Source: Bacillus subtilis (GTDB lineage: Bacteria; Pseudomonadota; Alphaproteobacteria; Rhizobiales; Rhizobiaceae). From it: a stretch of 64,000 nucleotides of DNA. The stretch is taken from NCBI GenBank assembly GCA_021733665.1, contig JAHREI010000001.1, positions 558,001 through 622,000 of the forward strand, in the 5' to 3' direction. The translations under genes were made by a program, and so were the position numbers. The notes below the pieces were generated by a model that was not told where the DNA came from, ran no database searches, and saw only the letters and a program-made list of their open reading frames with translations. Shown one piece after another: positions 16,839-26,838 of the stretch; position 1 is the first letter of the stretch; the number at the start of each line of letters is the position of its first letter.

Positions 16839-16861
16839 GCCCGCCGGTTATGCCGGCGGGC
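16839..16861 (-). terminator. Intrinsic terminator of the tctCBA operon
   Basis: A 9-bp GC stem (16839-16847 with 16853-16861, loop of 5) is followed on the minus strand by TTTTTCG, just after the tctA stop. Confidence 0.85.
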
Positions 16862-16886
16862 TTGTCATTTTGGGAGATAGAAAGGC

Positions 16887-18404
16887 TTAGTCCTCATTCG
16901 CCGCAAGCTGCGACAGAACCTGACCGCGGCCGCGAGCACGCATAACCAGTGGTACAATCAAAGCCAGCGCTGCAATCGTCAGCAATACTGCGGCAATCGG
17001 CGAGGTGAACAGCACTGTTACATCACCCTGACTGATCGACAGAGCGCGGCGCAATTGTTGTTCTGCCAAGGGGCCAAGGATCAGGCCGACAACCGCAGGT
17101 GCAATCGGATAGCCGTAAATGCGCATGCCATAACCCATCAGACCGAAGGCCAGCAGCATACCAAGCTCAAACACAGACGGGTTCGCGCCGATGGTGCCAA
17201 GCGTGGCGAACAGCAGAATACCGGCATAGAGCCATGGTTTCGGGATGCTCAGCAGTTTTACCCACAGGCCGATCAATGGCAGGTTGAGCACGAGCAGCAT
17301 GAAGTTGGCGATGAGTAGGCTGGCGATCAAACCCCAAACCAGTTGCGGATTGGTGGCGAACAACAATGGCCCCGGTTGCAGACCATATTGCTGGAAACCT
17401 GCCAGCATGATCGCAGCGGTAGCTGTGGTCGGCAGGCCGAGCGTCAGCAGAGGCACAAGTGTACCGGCTGCTGAGGCATTATTGGCAGCTTCAGGGCCTG
17501 CAACACCTTCAATCGCACCATGGCCGAATTCTTCAGGGTGTTTGGTGAGTTTACGCTCGGTTGCATAGGACAGGAATGTGCCGATTTCTGCACCACCGGC
17601 AGGCATGGCTCCAATCGGAAAGCCGATAAATGTTCCGCGCAACCAAGGTTTCCACGAGCGCGCCCAGTCCGAGGCGGACATCCATAAAGAGCCTTTAACC
17701 GCTTCTACTTTATCCGGTGCACGGTTGCCCTGAGCCGCAATATAAAGCGTTTCGCCAATCGCAAACATGGCGACGGCAAGTGTTGTCACCTCAATGCCGT
17801 CCAGCAGATCCGGAACACCGAAGGACAAGCGTGCCTGACCGGTCAGCTGGTCAATGCCGATGGTTGCAAGGGCAAGACCGATAAACAGGGATGTCAGGCC
17901 GCGTAATGCGCTGTCACCGAAAGCTGAAGACACGGTGACGAAAGCCAACACCATCAGTGCAAAATATTCGCGCGGTCCGAAAACCAGTGCGAGTTTGACA
18001 ATATAAGGCGCGATAAAAGCAAGGCCGATAGTGGCGATCAGACCGGCAACAAAAGAGCCGATGGCGGCTGTTGCCAATGCAGGGCCGCCGCGTCCTTTGC
18101 GCGCCATTTTGTTACCTTCCAGAGCGGTAACAATCGAGGCGCTTTCACCCGGCGTATTCAGCAGGATGGAAGTGGTGGAGCCACCATACATGCCGCCGTA
18201 GTAAATACCGGCAAACATAATCAGAGAGCCTGCCGCATCAAGCTGATAGGTAACAGGCAGCAACAGGGCAACGGTGAGTGCAGGGCCGATGCCCGGTAGC
18301 ACACCGACAGCGGTGCCAAGCGTTACACCGATCAGTGCATAGAGCAGGTTCATTGGCTGCATTGCAACCACGACACCCTGCATCAGAAATTCAAATGTAG
18401 ACAT
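16887..18404 (-). CDS. tctA: Tripartite tricarboxylate transporter, large permease TctA
   Basis: A 505-residue inner-membrane protein with about twelve helices. Family-typical segments are [42 protein letters not shown] near the N-terminus and [21 protein letters not shown] in the second half. These form the two pseudo-symmetric substrate-binding loops. TctA imports citrate-like tricarboxylates or related carboxylates, driven by an ion gradient and fed by TctC. It is the last gene of the minus-strand tctC-tctB-tctA unit; an 88-base gap separates it from tctB. The substrate within the family is not predictable from sequence. Confidence 0.93.
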   Translation of the reverse strand: MSTFEFLMQGVVVAMQPMNLLYALIGVTLGTAVGVLPGIGPALTVALLLPVTYQLDAAGSLIMFAGIYYGGMYGGSTTSILLNTPGESASIVTALEGNKMARKGRGGPALATAAIGSFVAGLIATIGLAFIAPYIVKLALVFGPREYFALMVLAFVTVSSAFGDSALRGLTSLFIGLALATIGIDQLTGQARLSFGVPDLLDGIEVTTLAVAMFAIGETLYIAAQGNRAPDKVEAVKGSLWMSASDWARSWKPWLRGTFIGFPIGAMPAGGAEIGTFLSYATERKLTKHPEEFGHGAIEGVAGPEAANNASAAGTLVPLLTLGLPTTATAAIMLAGFQQYGLQPGPLLFATNPQLVWGLIASLLIANFMLLVLNLPLIGLWVKLLSIPKPWLYAGILLFATLGTIGANPSVFELGMLLAFGLMGYGMRIYGYPIAPAVVGLILGPLAEQQLRRALSISQGDVTVLFTSPIAAVLLTIAALALIVPLVMRARGRGQVLSQLAANED

Positions 18405-18492
18405 TTAAGCATTTCCCACTTTTGTCTCGGAGCTTCTCAAGGTCGCATATCGGCTGGTAAGAGCAGGGCAGTGAGGAGACATTTTGCGGATT

Positions 18493-18978
18493 TCAGAAGA
18501 ACAATCGTTCTAACGGGCCTGCAGGCAGCGACAATTGCAGTAATTTGGCAAAAATCAGCCAGATCACATAACAGGCAGCAATGCCGACAGGGATTGAGAA
18601 CCACAATTTACGTTTGCCGAAACCATAGGCTGTGAGGGCAAACATGATACCTGTGGCAATGGAAAAACCTGCGGTATTGAGCAGCAGCATTTGTGCGGTC
18701 AGACCACCGACGATCCAGAGCACCGGTTTGACTTCCTGTGGTTCGCGCTCAGGAAAATCATTGCGAAAAGCAGCAATAATTGTCCAGACCGCCAATCCCG
18801 CAAGGGCAAAGGCAATAGCTTTAGGAACAGTTGCAGGACCTACCTGAGAATAACCGGCTGCTTCGGAAAGGCGAGCCATATCCCAGAACATAATACCGGA
18901 AATAACAAGCAGGATGGCGGCGATACAAAGCGCCGCCCCATCGGGGCGACGCGTTGTTGCTGGTTTCAGTTCACTCAT
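18493..18978 (-). CDS. tctB: Tripartite tricarboxylate transporter, small subunit TctB
   Basis: A 161-residue membrane protein with four helices (AALCIAAILLVISGIMFWDMA, ATVPKAIAFALAGLAVWTII, LWIVGGLTAQMLLLNTAGF, LWFSIPVGIAACYVIWLIF), the standard TctB topology. It partners the large permease TctA in the inner membrane. Its start overlaps the tctC stop by 4 bases (ATGA), showing translational coupling. TctB subunits are poorly conserved in sequence, so the assignment relies on size, topology and position. Confidence 0.9.
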   Translation of the reverse strand: MSELKPATTRRPDGAALCIAAILLVISGIMFWDMARLSEAAGYSQVGPATVPKAIAFALAGLAVWTIIAAFRNDFPEREPQEVKPVLWIVGGLTAQMLLLNTAGFSIATGIMFALTAYGFGKRKLWFSIPVGIAACYVIWLIFAKLLQLSLPAGPLERLFF

Positions 18979-19919
18979 TGAACCAGACCGATATCTTTCA
19001 GAACACCTTCGGTTGCCTGAATATCCTTGTCGAGCTGTGCATCAAATGCATCGCCTGCGAGATAGGTGTCAGCCCAGCCTTTGGTTTTCAGCGTGTCCTG
19101 CCATGTTTTGGATTTGGCCAGCTTTTCAATATCAGCATTGATCGCAGCTTTCTGCTCCGGGGTAATGCCCGGTGCAGCTGCCAGCATGCGCCAGTTTTCA
19201 ACCACAACATCAAGACCGGATTCTTTCAGCGTTGGTGCATCAATACCTTCAATGCGCTCGGCGCTGGAAATTGCGAGCAGACGCAATGTGCCGGACTGAA
19301 CCTGTGATTCAAATTCGCCATAACCGGAAATACCGGCAGAAACCTGACTGCCGAGAATAGCCGCGAGTGCTTCACCGCCGCCGGAATAGGCAATATAGTT
19401 GATCTTCTTAGGATCAACGCCCGCAGCCTTGGCAATCAGACCAACGGCGATATGGTCAGTACCGCCAGCAGAGCCGCCGCCCCATGAAACCGCGCCCGGA
19501 TCTTTTTTGAGCGCTTCAACCAGATCGCCCATGGTCTTGAACGGTGAGGAAGCCGGAACAACAATAGCTTCATATTCACCGGTCAGACGTGCAATAGGCG
19601 TAACATCTTTCAGCGTTACCGGAGATTTATTGGTCAGAATTGCACCGACCATCACATAACCACCGACGATGAGTGCATCGCCTTTGCCTTTTTGCTGGCT
19701 GGCGAATTGTGCAAGGCCGATTGTGCCGCCGGCACCCGGTACGTTTTGTACCTGTACTTTACCGGAAATACCTTCCTGCTGCAGAACAGTCTGCAGAGAA
19801 CGTGCTGTCTGATCCCAGCCGCCGCCCGGATTTGCCGGTGCAATAATGGTATAATCTGCTGCATAGGCAGGCAGCGTCAATGCGCCTGCGAAAAGGGAAG
19901 CGATGAGAAGTTTTTTCAA
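18975..19919 (-). CDS. tctC: Tripartite tricarboxylate transporter binding protein TctC
   Basis: A 314-residue periplasmic binding protein. The signal peptide MKKLLIASLFAGALTLPAYA is followed by the TctC/Bug fold: IIAPANPGGGWDQTARSLQ, VQNVPGAGGTIGLAQFA and SAGGTDHIAVGLIAKAAG, which form the carboxylate-binding loops. It delivers the substrate to TctAB. The first gene of the operon, it is followed by tctB with a 4-base overlap. A GGAGGAT ribosome site precedes the ATG. About 240 bases separate it from the neighbouring binding-protein gene on the same strand, enough room for a TctD-controlled promoter. Confidence 0.92.
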   Translation of the reverse strand: MKKLLIASLFAGALTLPAYAADYTIIAPANPGGGWDQTARSLQTVLQQEGISGKVQVQNVPGAGGTIGLAQFASQQKGKGDALIVGGYVMVGAILTNKSPVTLKDVTPIARLTGEYEAIVVPASSPFKTMGDLVEALKKDPGAVSWGGGSAGGTDHIAVGLIAKAAGVDPKKINYIAYSGGGEALAAILGSQVSAGISGYGEFESQVQSGTLRLLAISSAERIEGIDAPTLKESGLDVVVENWRMLAAAPGITPEQKAAINADIEKLAKSKTWQDTLKTKGWADTYLAGDAFDAQLDKDIQATEGVLKDIGLVQ

Positions 19920-20162
19920 GTCTGATCCTCCTGATGCTGCGTTTCAACGCAGACTGTGGTTTTTGCATAGAAAAACGCACGGGAAGGATCAGGCATGTGG
20001 GCCCCCGTCCAGATAGCAGTATTCCTCCCCGGCACTGTTGTGAGCCGCCTCCACGGACAACAGCACCTTCAATCCATCATATGAAGCTGACGCCAACCTG
20101 ACATGATGTGCAGATTGTTTGCTGCGTCTCGCTTACTCACAGAATTGAAGCAGGGGAAAACA

Positions 20163-21239
20163 CTATTGCTGGCGCAGGACATTATTCCATTTTTCAATAA
20201 GACGACTGCGTTTGACCTGATCGAGATAGACCATTAGTCCAGGACTGACCGGTACCGGTTTGAGCTTGCTGCCATAAATTTCCTGCATGGTCAGAGCGGT
20301 GTTTTCTCCGGCAACTTCAGGGCTCACTGCCGGTATTTGTAATTGGCGGGCGAGTATGGTCTGACCTGTTTTGGACATAAAAAACTCCAGATAACGCCAA
20401 CCCAGTTGCGGTGATGCCGCTGCTTCCGGCACAAGACCGATACGGGACATTACCACTGTATAATCTTTCGGCAGAATAATGCCGACATCAGGGTTACGGG
20501 CAGCCCAGTCGGCGGCATAGGAGCCGAGAATATTATAGCCGAGGACAAAGCGCCCGTCGGCAACACGCTCCACAATAGCCTGACTGGTGGAATAGAGTTT
20601 GACACCGGCAGCACCCATCGCGCGAATAACGGTCCAGATATCGTCAAATTGCTCCTGATCGCGCGCCATAAAAAGAAAGCCGACACCTGATCGTTCGATA
20701 TCATAAGTGCCGATACGACCAAAAACGGCTTCTCCCTGTTCTTTCAGATAGGCGACAAATTCCGCACGAGTCGATGGTGGCTTGCGGTCTTTAAAATCTG
20801 GTTTGTGATAGACAAAAACGGCTGGTTCAAAAGTCAGGGCATAGGCGGTATTGCGCCAGTTTGCCCAAGCCGGCCAGTGCTCGCTCATCGGTAAAATACC
20901 CGATTGTGCATAGCCGTCATTGGTGAGTTTGACCTGTAAATCCATAGCTGAGGAAAAGGCAAAATCGGCTGTTTTCAGACCGTCATCGGTTTCGCGCACT
21001 ATGCGGTGATAAATTTCTGTTGTGAGCATATCTTCATAGCGCACAGCAATATCGGGGTTCTCTTTTTGAAAACCTTCAATCATCGGGCGGGCAAGGGGTT
21101 CATCCAATGATGAATAAACCACCAGTACCTGTGCGTTTTTATTGCCGTTAAGCGCGGGAAATAAAACGGGAGCAGCCTCTGCTGCATTGTTGCAGAGTAT
21201 CAACAGGCCGGAAATGACACCTAACCATAATTGCTTCAC
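20163..21239 (-). CDS. Periplasmic ABC-type (iron-like) solute-binding protein linked to tctDE
   Basis: A 358-residue exported protein with signal peptide MKQLWLGVISGLLILCNNAAEA and a type 2 periplasmic binding fold of the Fe3+/thiamine group. Recognisable stretches are VLVVYSSLDEPLARPMIEGFQKENPDI, VFVYHKPDFKDRKPPSTRAEF and FVLGYNILGSYAADW. No ABC permease or ATPase accompanies it. It lies between tctC and the divergent tctDE genes. Such lone binding proteins next to tctDE-type two-component systems are thought to sense substrate for the kinase; that role is inference here. GTG 21239 is chosen because GGGGAGG lies 7 bases upstream. Confidence 0.75.
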   Translation of the reverse strand: MKQLWLGVISGLLILCNNAAEAAPVLFPALNGNKNAQVLVVYSSLDEPLARPMIEGFQKENPDIAVRYEDMLTTEIYHRIVRETDDGLKTADFAFSSAMDLQVKLTNDGYAQSGILPMSEHWPAWANWRNTAYALTFEPAVFVYHKPDFKDRKPPSTRAEFVAYLKEQGEAVFGRIGTYDIERSGVGFLFMARDQEQFDDIWTVIRAMGAAGVKLYSTSQAIVERVADGRFVLGYNILGSYAADWAARNPDVGIILPKDYTVVMSRIGLVPEAAASPQLGWRYLEFFMSKTGQTILARQLQIPAVSPEVAGENTALTMQEIYGSKLKPVPVSPGLMVYLDQVKRSRLIEKWNNVLRQQ

Positions 21240-21438
21240 GCACTGTCCTCCCCGCAAGCAGTCCCGAAATCTGAACTGTAATCAACCTGAAATAACCATG
21301 CCGGAAGCAGAAGCCTTATAGCCCTTTTGCGGGATTATTTGTTGGTGCGCCCCTAACATTGTTATTCCAATCAATATATGTTGGATCGGGGAGAAACAAT
21401 ACAGGGCCGTATTATGCCTTGCGGGAGAGACTGACTGC

Positions 21439-22176
21439 GTGCGGATTTTGCTGGTTGAAGATAACAAGGCTTTATCAGAAGGACTTGGCGCTTTGCTGCG
21501 CGGCAGTGGCTATGCGGTTGATATTGTTGAGGATGGTGCGTCAGCCCATGCCGCCGCTGCTACCGAGAATTTTGATCTGGTGATACTCGATCTCAATCTG
21601 CCGGAAATGGACGGGCTGGACGTTTTGCGCGCAATGCGGGCACGGCATAATCAGGCCGCGGTGCTTATTCTGACAGCACGCGGCGCACCGGAAGAACGGG
21701 TGCGCGGTTTGGATCTTGGTGCTGATGATTATATGATCAAGCCCTTTGATATCAGTGAATTTGAAGCACGTGTGCGGGTTTTGCTGCGCAGGCAGGCAGG
21801 GTTACGTCATGCACTGGTGCATTTCGGTTCGGTGACACTGGATATGAATGCGCGCTCATTCAGCGCGGGCGGGCAGCCGATTGAGATACCGGCACGCGAA
21901 CTGGGGTTGCTGGAATTATTGTTTATACGCGGCGGTAAAGTAGTGGCGAAAGAAGCCATCGTACAATCGCTCAGCGGTTTTGATCATGATCTGAGCTCTA
22001 ATGCGATTGAGCAATATGTCAGCCGATTGCGCAAGCGCCTTGCACCCTTCGCTTTAACCGTACGGACGGCTCGGGGGCTGGGCTATTATCTGGATCGTGT
22101 TTCCGATGCGCAGCCGGTGTTGACGGAAGACATACCGCTGGGCGTACCGGCGGATATACCAGCAGGCAGAGAATGA
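21439..22176 (+). CDS. tctD: OmpR-family response regulator TctD
   Basis: A 245-residue regulator. The receiver domain has the acidic pair in LLVEDN, the phosphoacceptor Asp in LVILDLNLPEMDG and the switch lysine in DDYMIKPFD. The C-terminal OmpR/PhoB winged helix (PARELGLLELLFIRGGKVVAKE, EQYVSRLRKRL) binds DNA. The tail beyond the winged helix is longer than usual. It overlaps the kinase gene by 4 bases (ATGA), so the pair is translationally coupled. TctD controls tricarboxylate uptake genes in Salmonella; here the divergent binding-protein gene and tctCBA are the obvious targets. The start is a GTG with GGGAGAGA upstream. Confidence 0.9.
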   Translation: MRILLVEDNKALSEGLGALLRGSGYAVDIVEDGASAHAAAATENFDLVILDLNLPEMDGLDVLRAMRARHNQAAVLILTARGAPEERVRGLDLGADDYMIKPFDISEFEARVRVLLRRQAGLRHALVHFGSVTLDMNARSFSAGGQPIEIPARELGLLELLFIRGGKVVAKEAIVQSLSGFDHDLSSNAIEQYVSRLRKRLAPFALTVRTARGLGYYLDRVSDAQPVLTEDIPLGVPADIPAGRE

Positions 22177-23573
22177 GCGAAGCAGCTTATTCTCTGCGAA
22201 AACGTCTGCTTGGCTGGCTCTTGGTATCCACAGTACTGATCGGTCTGATTGCGCTGGTCGATACCTATCAGGAGGCCGTCAGCACGGCCAATAAGGTCGC
22301 TGATCGGGTGCTGAGTGGTTCAGCTCTGGCGATTGCCGAGCGTGTTGTCGTTTCCGAGCATGGCGAGCTGGAAGTTGATATTCCCTATGTTGCGCTGGAA
22401 ATGCTGACCTCGGCAGCACAGGATCGGGTATTCTACCGGGTTGACGGGCCTCCGGGGCAATTTATTACCGGTTATGAAACGCTGCCATTACTGAAAAATC
22501 CGCAGAATAAGGATGTGGAATTCGGAGACGGTGTGTATCGCGGTGAGCAGATCCGGCTGGCATTGCTGCGCCGTTCGGCTTCAACCGGCGTGAATTCTGT
22601 GCCCTTTTCAGTGACGGTTGCTGAAACAACAATTGCGCGTCGCCAATTGACCCATACGCTGCTGCTGCGTTCAGCCTTACGCTTGCTTTTTATGATTATC
22701 GGTACGGCGCTGGTTGTCTGGATTGCGGTAACCTATGCCTTGCGACCGCTTTATCGTCTGAGCGATGCAATTGCTGAGCGAAGCCCGCAGGATTTGCATC
22801 CGATCAGTGAACATGTGCCCAATGAAGTGCAGGGGCTGGTGGAAACGGTCAACTCCTTCATGGTGCGGCTGCAATCAGCGTTGGATGCATTGCGTCACTT
22901 TACCGGCAATGCCAGTCATCAGCTGCGCACACCTCTGGCTGTGGTGCGTACCCAGCTTGCACTAGCGCAGCGCAATGGTGACCGGCAGGCTATGCTGGAG
23001 GCTGTGACACAGGCCGATCAGGCTGTCGCTCATGCAGAGCGCATATTGGCACAGCTGCTTCTGCTTGCAAAAATCGATGCGTCCGGTGATCAGACTGCTC
23101 AATTGCTGGTATCGCTGGATCTGGCGGAAATGGCGCGGCAAATTACCGGAGATTATGTGCGGGATGCTGCGCGGAGCCATATTGATCTTGGCTATGAGGG
23201 GGAAGACAGCCTGATTGTGCAGGGTGACCGGTTGTTGCTGGAGGAAGCTTTGAAAAACCTCCTTAGCAATGCACTGCTCTATGCCGGTGAGAATGTGGTT
23301 GTTACGGTGCGGGCTCGCAAGCAGGGGGACAATGTCTGTCTGGAAGTTGAAGATAGCGGCGCCGGAGTGCCGGAGGAAAAGCTGGCATTAATACGTAAAC
23401 GTTTTGCTCGCGGTGAAGTGTCAAGAAATACGCAGCATCAGCCGCACGGGAGTGGTTTGGGGCTGTCGATCGTCGAAGAAATCGCTGTGCTTCATGGCGG
23501 AAATTTGAGTCTGCGACATACCGGTCAGGGTAAAGGATTGCTGGCCACGATCTGTTTTCCGCATCACGGATGA
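22173..23573 (+). CDS. tctE: Sensor histidine kinase TctE
   Basis: A 466-residue membrane sensor kinase. Helix 1 (LLGWLLVSTVLIGLIALVDTY) and helix 2 (LRLLFMIIGTALVVWIAVTYA) enclose a periplasmic domain of about 140 residues typical of TctE N-termini. HAMP follows, then HisKA with phosphoacceptor His in ASHQLRTPLAVV, and the ATPase domain with N box (EEALKNLLSNALLYA), G1 box (DSGAGVPEE) and G2 box (GSGLGLSIVEEIA). It phosphorylates TctD on sensing a carboxylate, probably via a binding protein. It is co-translated with tctD. Confidence 0.9.
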   Translation: MSEAAYSLRKRLLGWLLVSTVLIGLIALVDTYQEAVSTANKVADRVLSGSALAIAERVVVSEHGELEVDIPYVALEMLTSAAQDRVFYRVDGPPGQFITGYETLPLLKNPQNKDVEFGDGVYRGEQIRLALLRRSASTGVNSVPFSVTVAETTIARRQLTHTLLLRSALRLLFMIIGTALVVWIAVTYALRPLYRLSDAIAERSPQDLHPISEHVPNEVQGLVETVNSFMVRLQSALDALRHFTGNASHQLRTPLAVVRTQLALAQRNGDRQAMLEAVTQADQAVAHAERILAQLLLLAKIDASGDQTAQLLVSLDLAEMARQITGDYVRDAARSHIDLGYEGEDSLIVQGDRLLLEEALKNLLSNALLYAGENVVVTVRARKQGDNVCLEVEDSGAGVPEEKLALIRKRFARGEVSRNTQHQPHGSGLGLSIVEEIAVLHGGNLSLRHTGQGKGLLATICFPHHG

Positions 23574-23741
23574 AATTTTTTGGCCGTTTAACATCATACT
23601 GTGTTGCCGATAAATCATACCGGCCGTGTTCTTGCCCGTCAGTCATTTATTCTGTTGCAAGATAAAGCTTTTGCACTACAACCGCCTGTAACTTGAATAA
23701 AACAATCAGATTTGTACGGATGGATGGCGGGAGAGAACAGT

Positions 23742-25475
23742 ATGACGGATATATTAAAACGGTTTTTTGCCTATTATCGCCCGCACAAGCTTCTCTTTGC
23801 CGTGGATTTTTGCAGTGCCGTTCTTTCCGGCCTTCTGGAACTGGCCTTTCCGGTTGCGGTAACATTGTTTATTGACCGTTTGCTGCCGACCAATGAGTGG
23901 GGGCTGATTTCTCTTGCGGCGGTCGGACTGCTTTGCGTTTATGTTTTCAATGCCGGTTTGCAGGTTGTTGTGACCTATTGGGGGCATATGCTCGGGATCA
24001 ATATTGAGACCGAGATGCGCCGCAAAGCATTTGATCATTTGCAGAAACTATCTTTCGGTTATTTCGATAATCAAAAGACCGGTCACCTCGTGGCGCGTAT
24101 GACCAAAGATCTGGAAGAGATCGGTGAGGTTGCTCATCACGGCCCTGAAGATTTATTCATTGCGATTATGACGCTGATCGGTGCTTTCCTGCTGATGTTC
24201 TGGGAGCATTCAACGCTGGCAATGATTACTGTGCTTATTGTGCCGGTTACCGCATGGGTTACCCTGCGTTTTGGTGGTCGCATGACCACGACATGGCGCG
24301 CACTTTATGGCCGCGTGGCAGCATTCAATGCGCGTATTGAAGAGAATGTCGGTGGTATTCGTGTGGTGCAGGCTTTCACCAATGAAGACCATGAACGTGC
24401 ACTGTTTGCGGAAGATAACCAGAATTATCGCAGTACCAAGCTTGAAGCCTATAAGGTAATGGCCGCATCAACCTCGCTGAGTTATCTGTCGATGCGCTTC
24501 ATTCAGGTTGTGGTGATGCTGTGCGGCGCCTATTTCGTTATCCGTGGCGATCTGACCGCCGGTGGCTTTGTAGGCTTCCTGTTGCTGGTAAGCGTATTCT
24601 TCCGCCCGATTGATAAGATCAATTCTGTGATCGAAAGCTATCCGAAAGGGATTGCCGGTTTCCAGCGCTATCTGGAGTTTCTCGATACGCGCCCTGATAT
24701 TGCGGATCGCAGTAATGCCAGTGATGTGGGTCAATTGCAGGGCAATATACGCTATAGTCAGGTGTCTTTCGGCTATCAGGATAATCGCGCGATTGTGCAA
24801 GGGCTCAACCTTGATATTCAGGCGGGTGAAACCATTGCTTTTGTTGGCCCTTCCGGTGCGGGTAAAACAACAATCTGTTCGTTGCTGCCACGTTTCTACG
24901 AGGTCACTGAGGGCGCTATCAGCATTGACGGCATTGATATCCGTGACATGACTTTGAAGTCCTTACGTAGCAATATTGGCATTGTCAGTCAGGACGTGTT
25001 TCTGTTTGCAGGAACCATCCGTGAGAACATTGCTTATGGTCGTCTTGATGCGAGTGACGCCGAGATTATGCAGGCGATGGAACGTGCGCGTCTGGGTGAT
25101 GTGGTTGCCGGTCTGCCAGCGGGGCTGGACACGATTATCGGTGAGCGCGGAGTAAAACTGTCCGGCGGGCAGAAGCAGCGTCTGGCGATTGCGCGTATTT
25201 TCCTGAAAAATCCGCCGATCCTGATCTTGGATGAGGCAACCTCTGCACTGGATACCGAAACCGAGCGTGCCATTCAGCAGTCACTGGCTGAGCTGTCGGT
25301 CGGGCGTACAACTCTGGTGATTGCACACCGCCTTGCTACCATTACAAATGCGGATCGTATTGTTGTGGTACAGGACGGCCGCGTTGCAGAAGAAGGCAGT
25401 CATGAGCAGTTGCTGCAGGAAAAAAGCGGCCTTTATCGCCAGTTGCTGGAAGCACAGAACCGTTCGGCCGCCTAA
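23742..25475 (+). CDS. ABC exporter, fused permease-ATPase (MsbA/multidrug type)
   Basis: A 577-residue half-transporter that should work as a homodimer in the inner membrane. A six-helix type I exporter domain (residues 1-310) carries LSFGYFDNQKTGHLVARMTKD, the conserved coupling region. The nucleotide-binding domain has Walker A GPSGAGKTT, the Q-loop VSQDVFLF, signature LSGGQKQRLAIAR, Walker B ILILDEATSALD and the switch His in IAHRLAT. Substrate is unknown; lipid or drug export are both common. ATG 23742 is preferred because GGGAGAG lies 6 bases upstream and MTDILKRFFAYYRPHK is the usual family start. It is followed by a hairpin shared with the porin gene. Confidence 0.9.
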   Translation: MTDILKRFFAYYRPHKLLFAVDFCSAVLSGLLELAFPVAVTLFIDRLLPTNEWGLISLAAVGLLCVYVFNAGLQVVVTYWGHMLGINIETEMRRKAFDHLQKLSFGYFDNQKTGHLVARMTKDLEEIGEVAHHGPEDLFIAIMTLIGAFLLMFWEHSTLAMITVLIVPVTAWVTLRFGGRMTTTWRALYGRVAAFNARIEENVGGIRVVQAFTNEDHERALFAEDNQNYRSTKLEAYKVMAASTSLSYLSMRFIQVVVMLCGAYFVIRGDLTAGGFVGFLLLVSVFFRPIDKINSVIESYPKGIAGFQRYLEFLDTRPDIADRSNASDVGQLQGNIRYSQVSFGYQDNRAIVQGLNLDIQAGETIAFVGPSGAGKTTICSLLPRFYEVTEGAISIDGIDIRDMTLKSLRSNIGIVSQDVFLFAGTIRENIAYGRLDASDAEIMQAMERARLGDVVAGLPAGLDTIIGERGVKLSGGQKQRLAIARIFLKNPPILILDEATSALDTETERAIQQSLAELSVGRTTLVIAHRLATITNADRIVVVQDGRVAEEGSHEQLLQEKSGLYRQLLEAQNRSAA

Positions 25476-25493
25476 TATTTTACACTGAAAACG

Positions 25494-25529
25494 ACAAGAG
25501 CATTTCCGGTGCTTCGGAAATGCTCTTGT
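25494..25529. terminator. Perfect 15-bp hairpin between ABC exporter and porin genes
   Basis: The arms 25494-25508 and 25515-25529 pair perfectly around a 6-base loop in the convergent gap. U-runs are weak on both sides. The core gcatttcc also starts repeat family A, so it may be a repeat acting as a terminator. Confidence 0.6.
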
Positions 25530-25533
25530 GTGT

Positions 25534-26643
25534 TTAAAAAGTGCGTTGGATGAGCAAGGTTCCGCCAACAGAATGTTGCCCGTTCAGGGCTGTGGCGCGT
25601 GCATCACTCCATTTTGTATAGGTCAGCTCCGGTTGAATGATCAGGCCGGGGAGCATTTGATATTCGAGATTGATAGCCGTTGCTAATGTCTTGCTACCAT
25701 CATAACCAATCTGTGTATTCAGGCTGGTTTTAGAGTTGAATTTATAAGCAAGCCCGCCCCATGTTGCCCAGTCTCCACCCCATTGGCCGTAAAAACTGGT
25801 TTTCTGGCGCTTTCCCTCAAAATAAATATCTTCGTTGTTCTTGTAAGCGCCCTGTATCCACAATGACAGAGCATCGCTGGCTTTAAGATCAAGTTTCGTT
25901 TTGCCAGCCCAGCTTTTGTTGACGCTGTCATAGGCTGCAACGGTAGCAATGGTGCCCCATGCTTGTTCGTATTTTACGCCTGCTACAACATGCGGTACAT
26001 AATCTTTAACCATACCGCCATGGATCAGGCTGGCATCCTTGTCTTTTTCAGTCTTATAACCGCTGTCTTTATCATTGCCCTGTTCAAGAGCTAAAAGTGC
26101 TGAGAACCCGTTATTGTTACTGTAGGTGTAACTGATTTGTGACGTACGGGCGCCGCCATAGGCGATGACATCATCATTGAGCATGTTACCAAGATATTTA
26201 CTGAAGCTGACAAAGTTTGAAAAATCGAGCCCGAGTTTCAGGCCACCCAATTGCATAGTCGCTACGCGTAGAGTTCCGCTGCTTTTACTGTCTTTGCCGT
26301 CACCCCATTCGAAACGAAGGGAGGTGGTCGTTTTTAATGTGCCGAGTTCAGTTTCAGCGGCCGTTTTGGGATTAAGTGTAAAGCGCACAGAGCTTGAAGG
26401 ACTGTGATAGCTGCTATTATCATAAGCATCATGGCCGACTTGTGTTGTTGTGCGTACATAACCGCCGAGAGACAGGCAGGTTTGCGTGCCCGGTATAGCA
26501 AAATATGTTTTTCCGTAAGTGTCGCAGATCCGGACATAATTTGGTGTTTCTGGTTCTGGAGAAAGAATATTATCGACTGCGTAAGAAATATTGCTGAAAT
26601 AAAGAAAAAATATTGAACTTAAGTATATTGAGTTGTTTTTCAT
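25534..26643 (-). CDS. Alphaproteobacterial porin (Omp2b/Omp2a family)
   Basis: A 369-residue outer-membrane porin. After a signal peptide (MKNNSIYLSSIFFLYFSNISYA) comes the family's N-terminal block, PEPETPNYVRICDTYGKTYF followed by IPGTQTCLSLGGYVR with two conserved cysteines. Beta-strand-rich sequence follows, ending in an aromatic terminal residue (LLIQRTF) as outer-membrane barrels do. It forms a general diffusion trimer. The 5' end is richer in A and T than its neighbours, and the signal peptide is unusually rich in Asn, Ile and Tyr, hinting at a different history or strong regulation. It is a single gene, convergent to the ABC exporter. Confidence 0.88.
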   Translation of the reverse strand: MKNNSIYLSSIFFLYFSNISYAVDNILSPEPETPNYVRICDTYGKTYFAIPGTQTCLSLGGYVRTTTQVGHDAYDNSSYHSPSSSVRFTLNPKTAAETELGTLKTTTSLRFEWGDGKDSKSSGTLRVATMQLGGLKLGLDFSNFVSFSKYLGNMLNDDVIAYGGARTSQISYTYSNNNGFSALLALEQGNDKDSGYKTEKDKDASLIHGGMVKDYVPHVVAGVKYEQAWGTIATVAAYDSVNKSWAGKTKLDLKASDALSLWIQGAYKNNEDIYFEGKRQKTSFYGQWGGDWATWGGLAYKFNSKTSLNTQIGYDGSKTLATAINLEYQMLPGLIIQPELTYTKWSDARATALNGQHSVGGTLLIQRTF

Positions 26644-26783
26644 GCTATTCCCCGAATATTATTTATTTACTCCTTGAGTATGAATGGGGGATTGTCCGGC
26701 TGGAATTGCAGTTCTGTGTGATTAAGAATGTGGGAGACTGATCTGTTTTTATTGAACGCTGTGTTTAGTGATATTATCAATTG

Positions 26784-26807
26784 ATACGATACCGTATGGT
26801 ATGATAT
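26784..26807. promoter_or_regulatory. Candidate TetR operator upstream of the EamA transporter gene
   Basis: An inverted repeat ATACC-GTAT-GGTAT (26789-26802), flanked by further partly symmetric ATA steps, lies about 40 bases before the EamA start, where a repressor would cover the promoter. The TetR gene in the same operon is the natural binder; this is inference. Confidence 0.5.
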
Positions 26808-26838
26808 TGATGCGGCAAATTGAAAGATAGGTTACATT

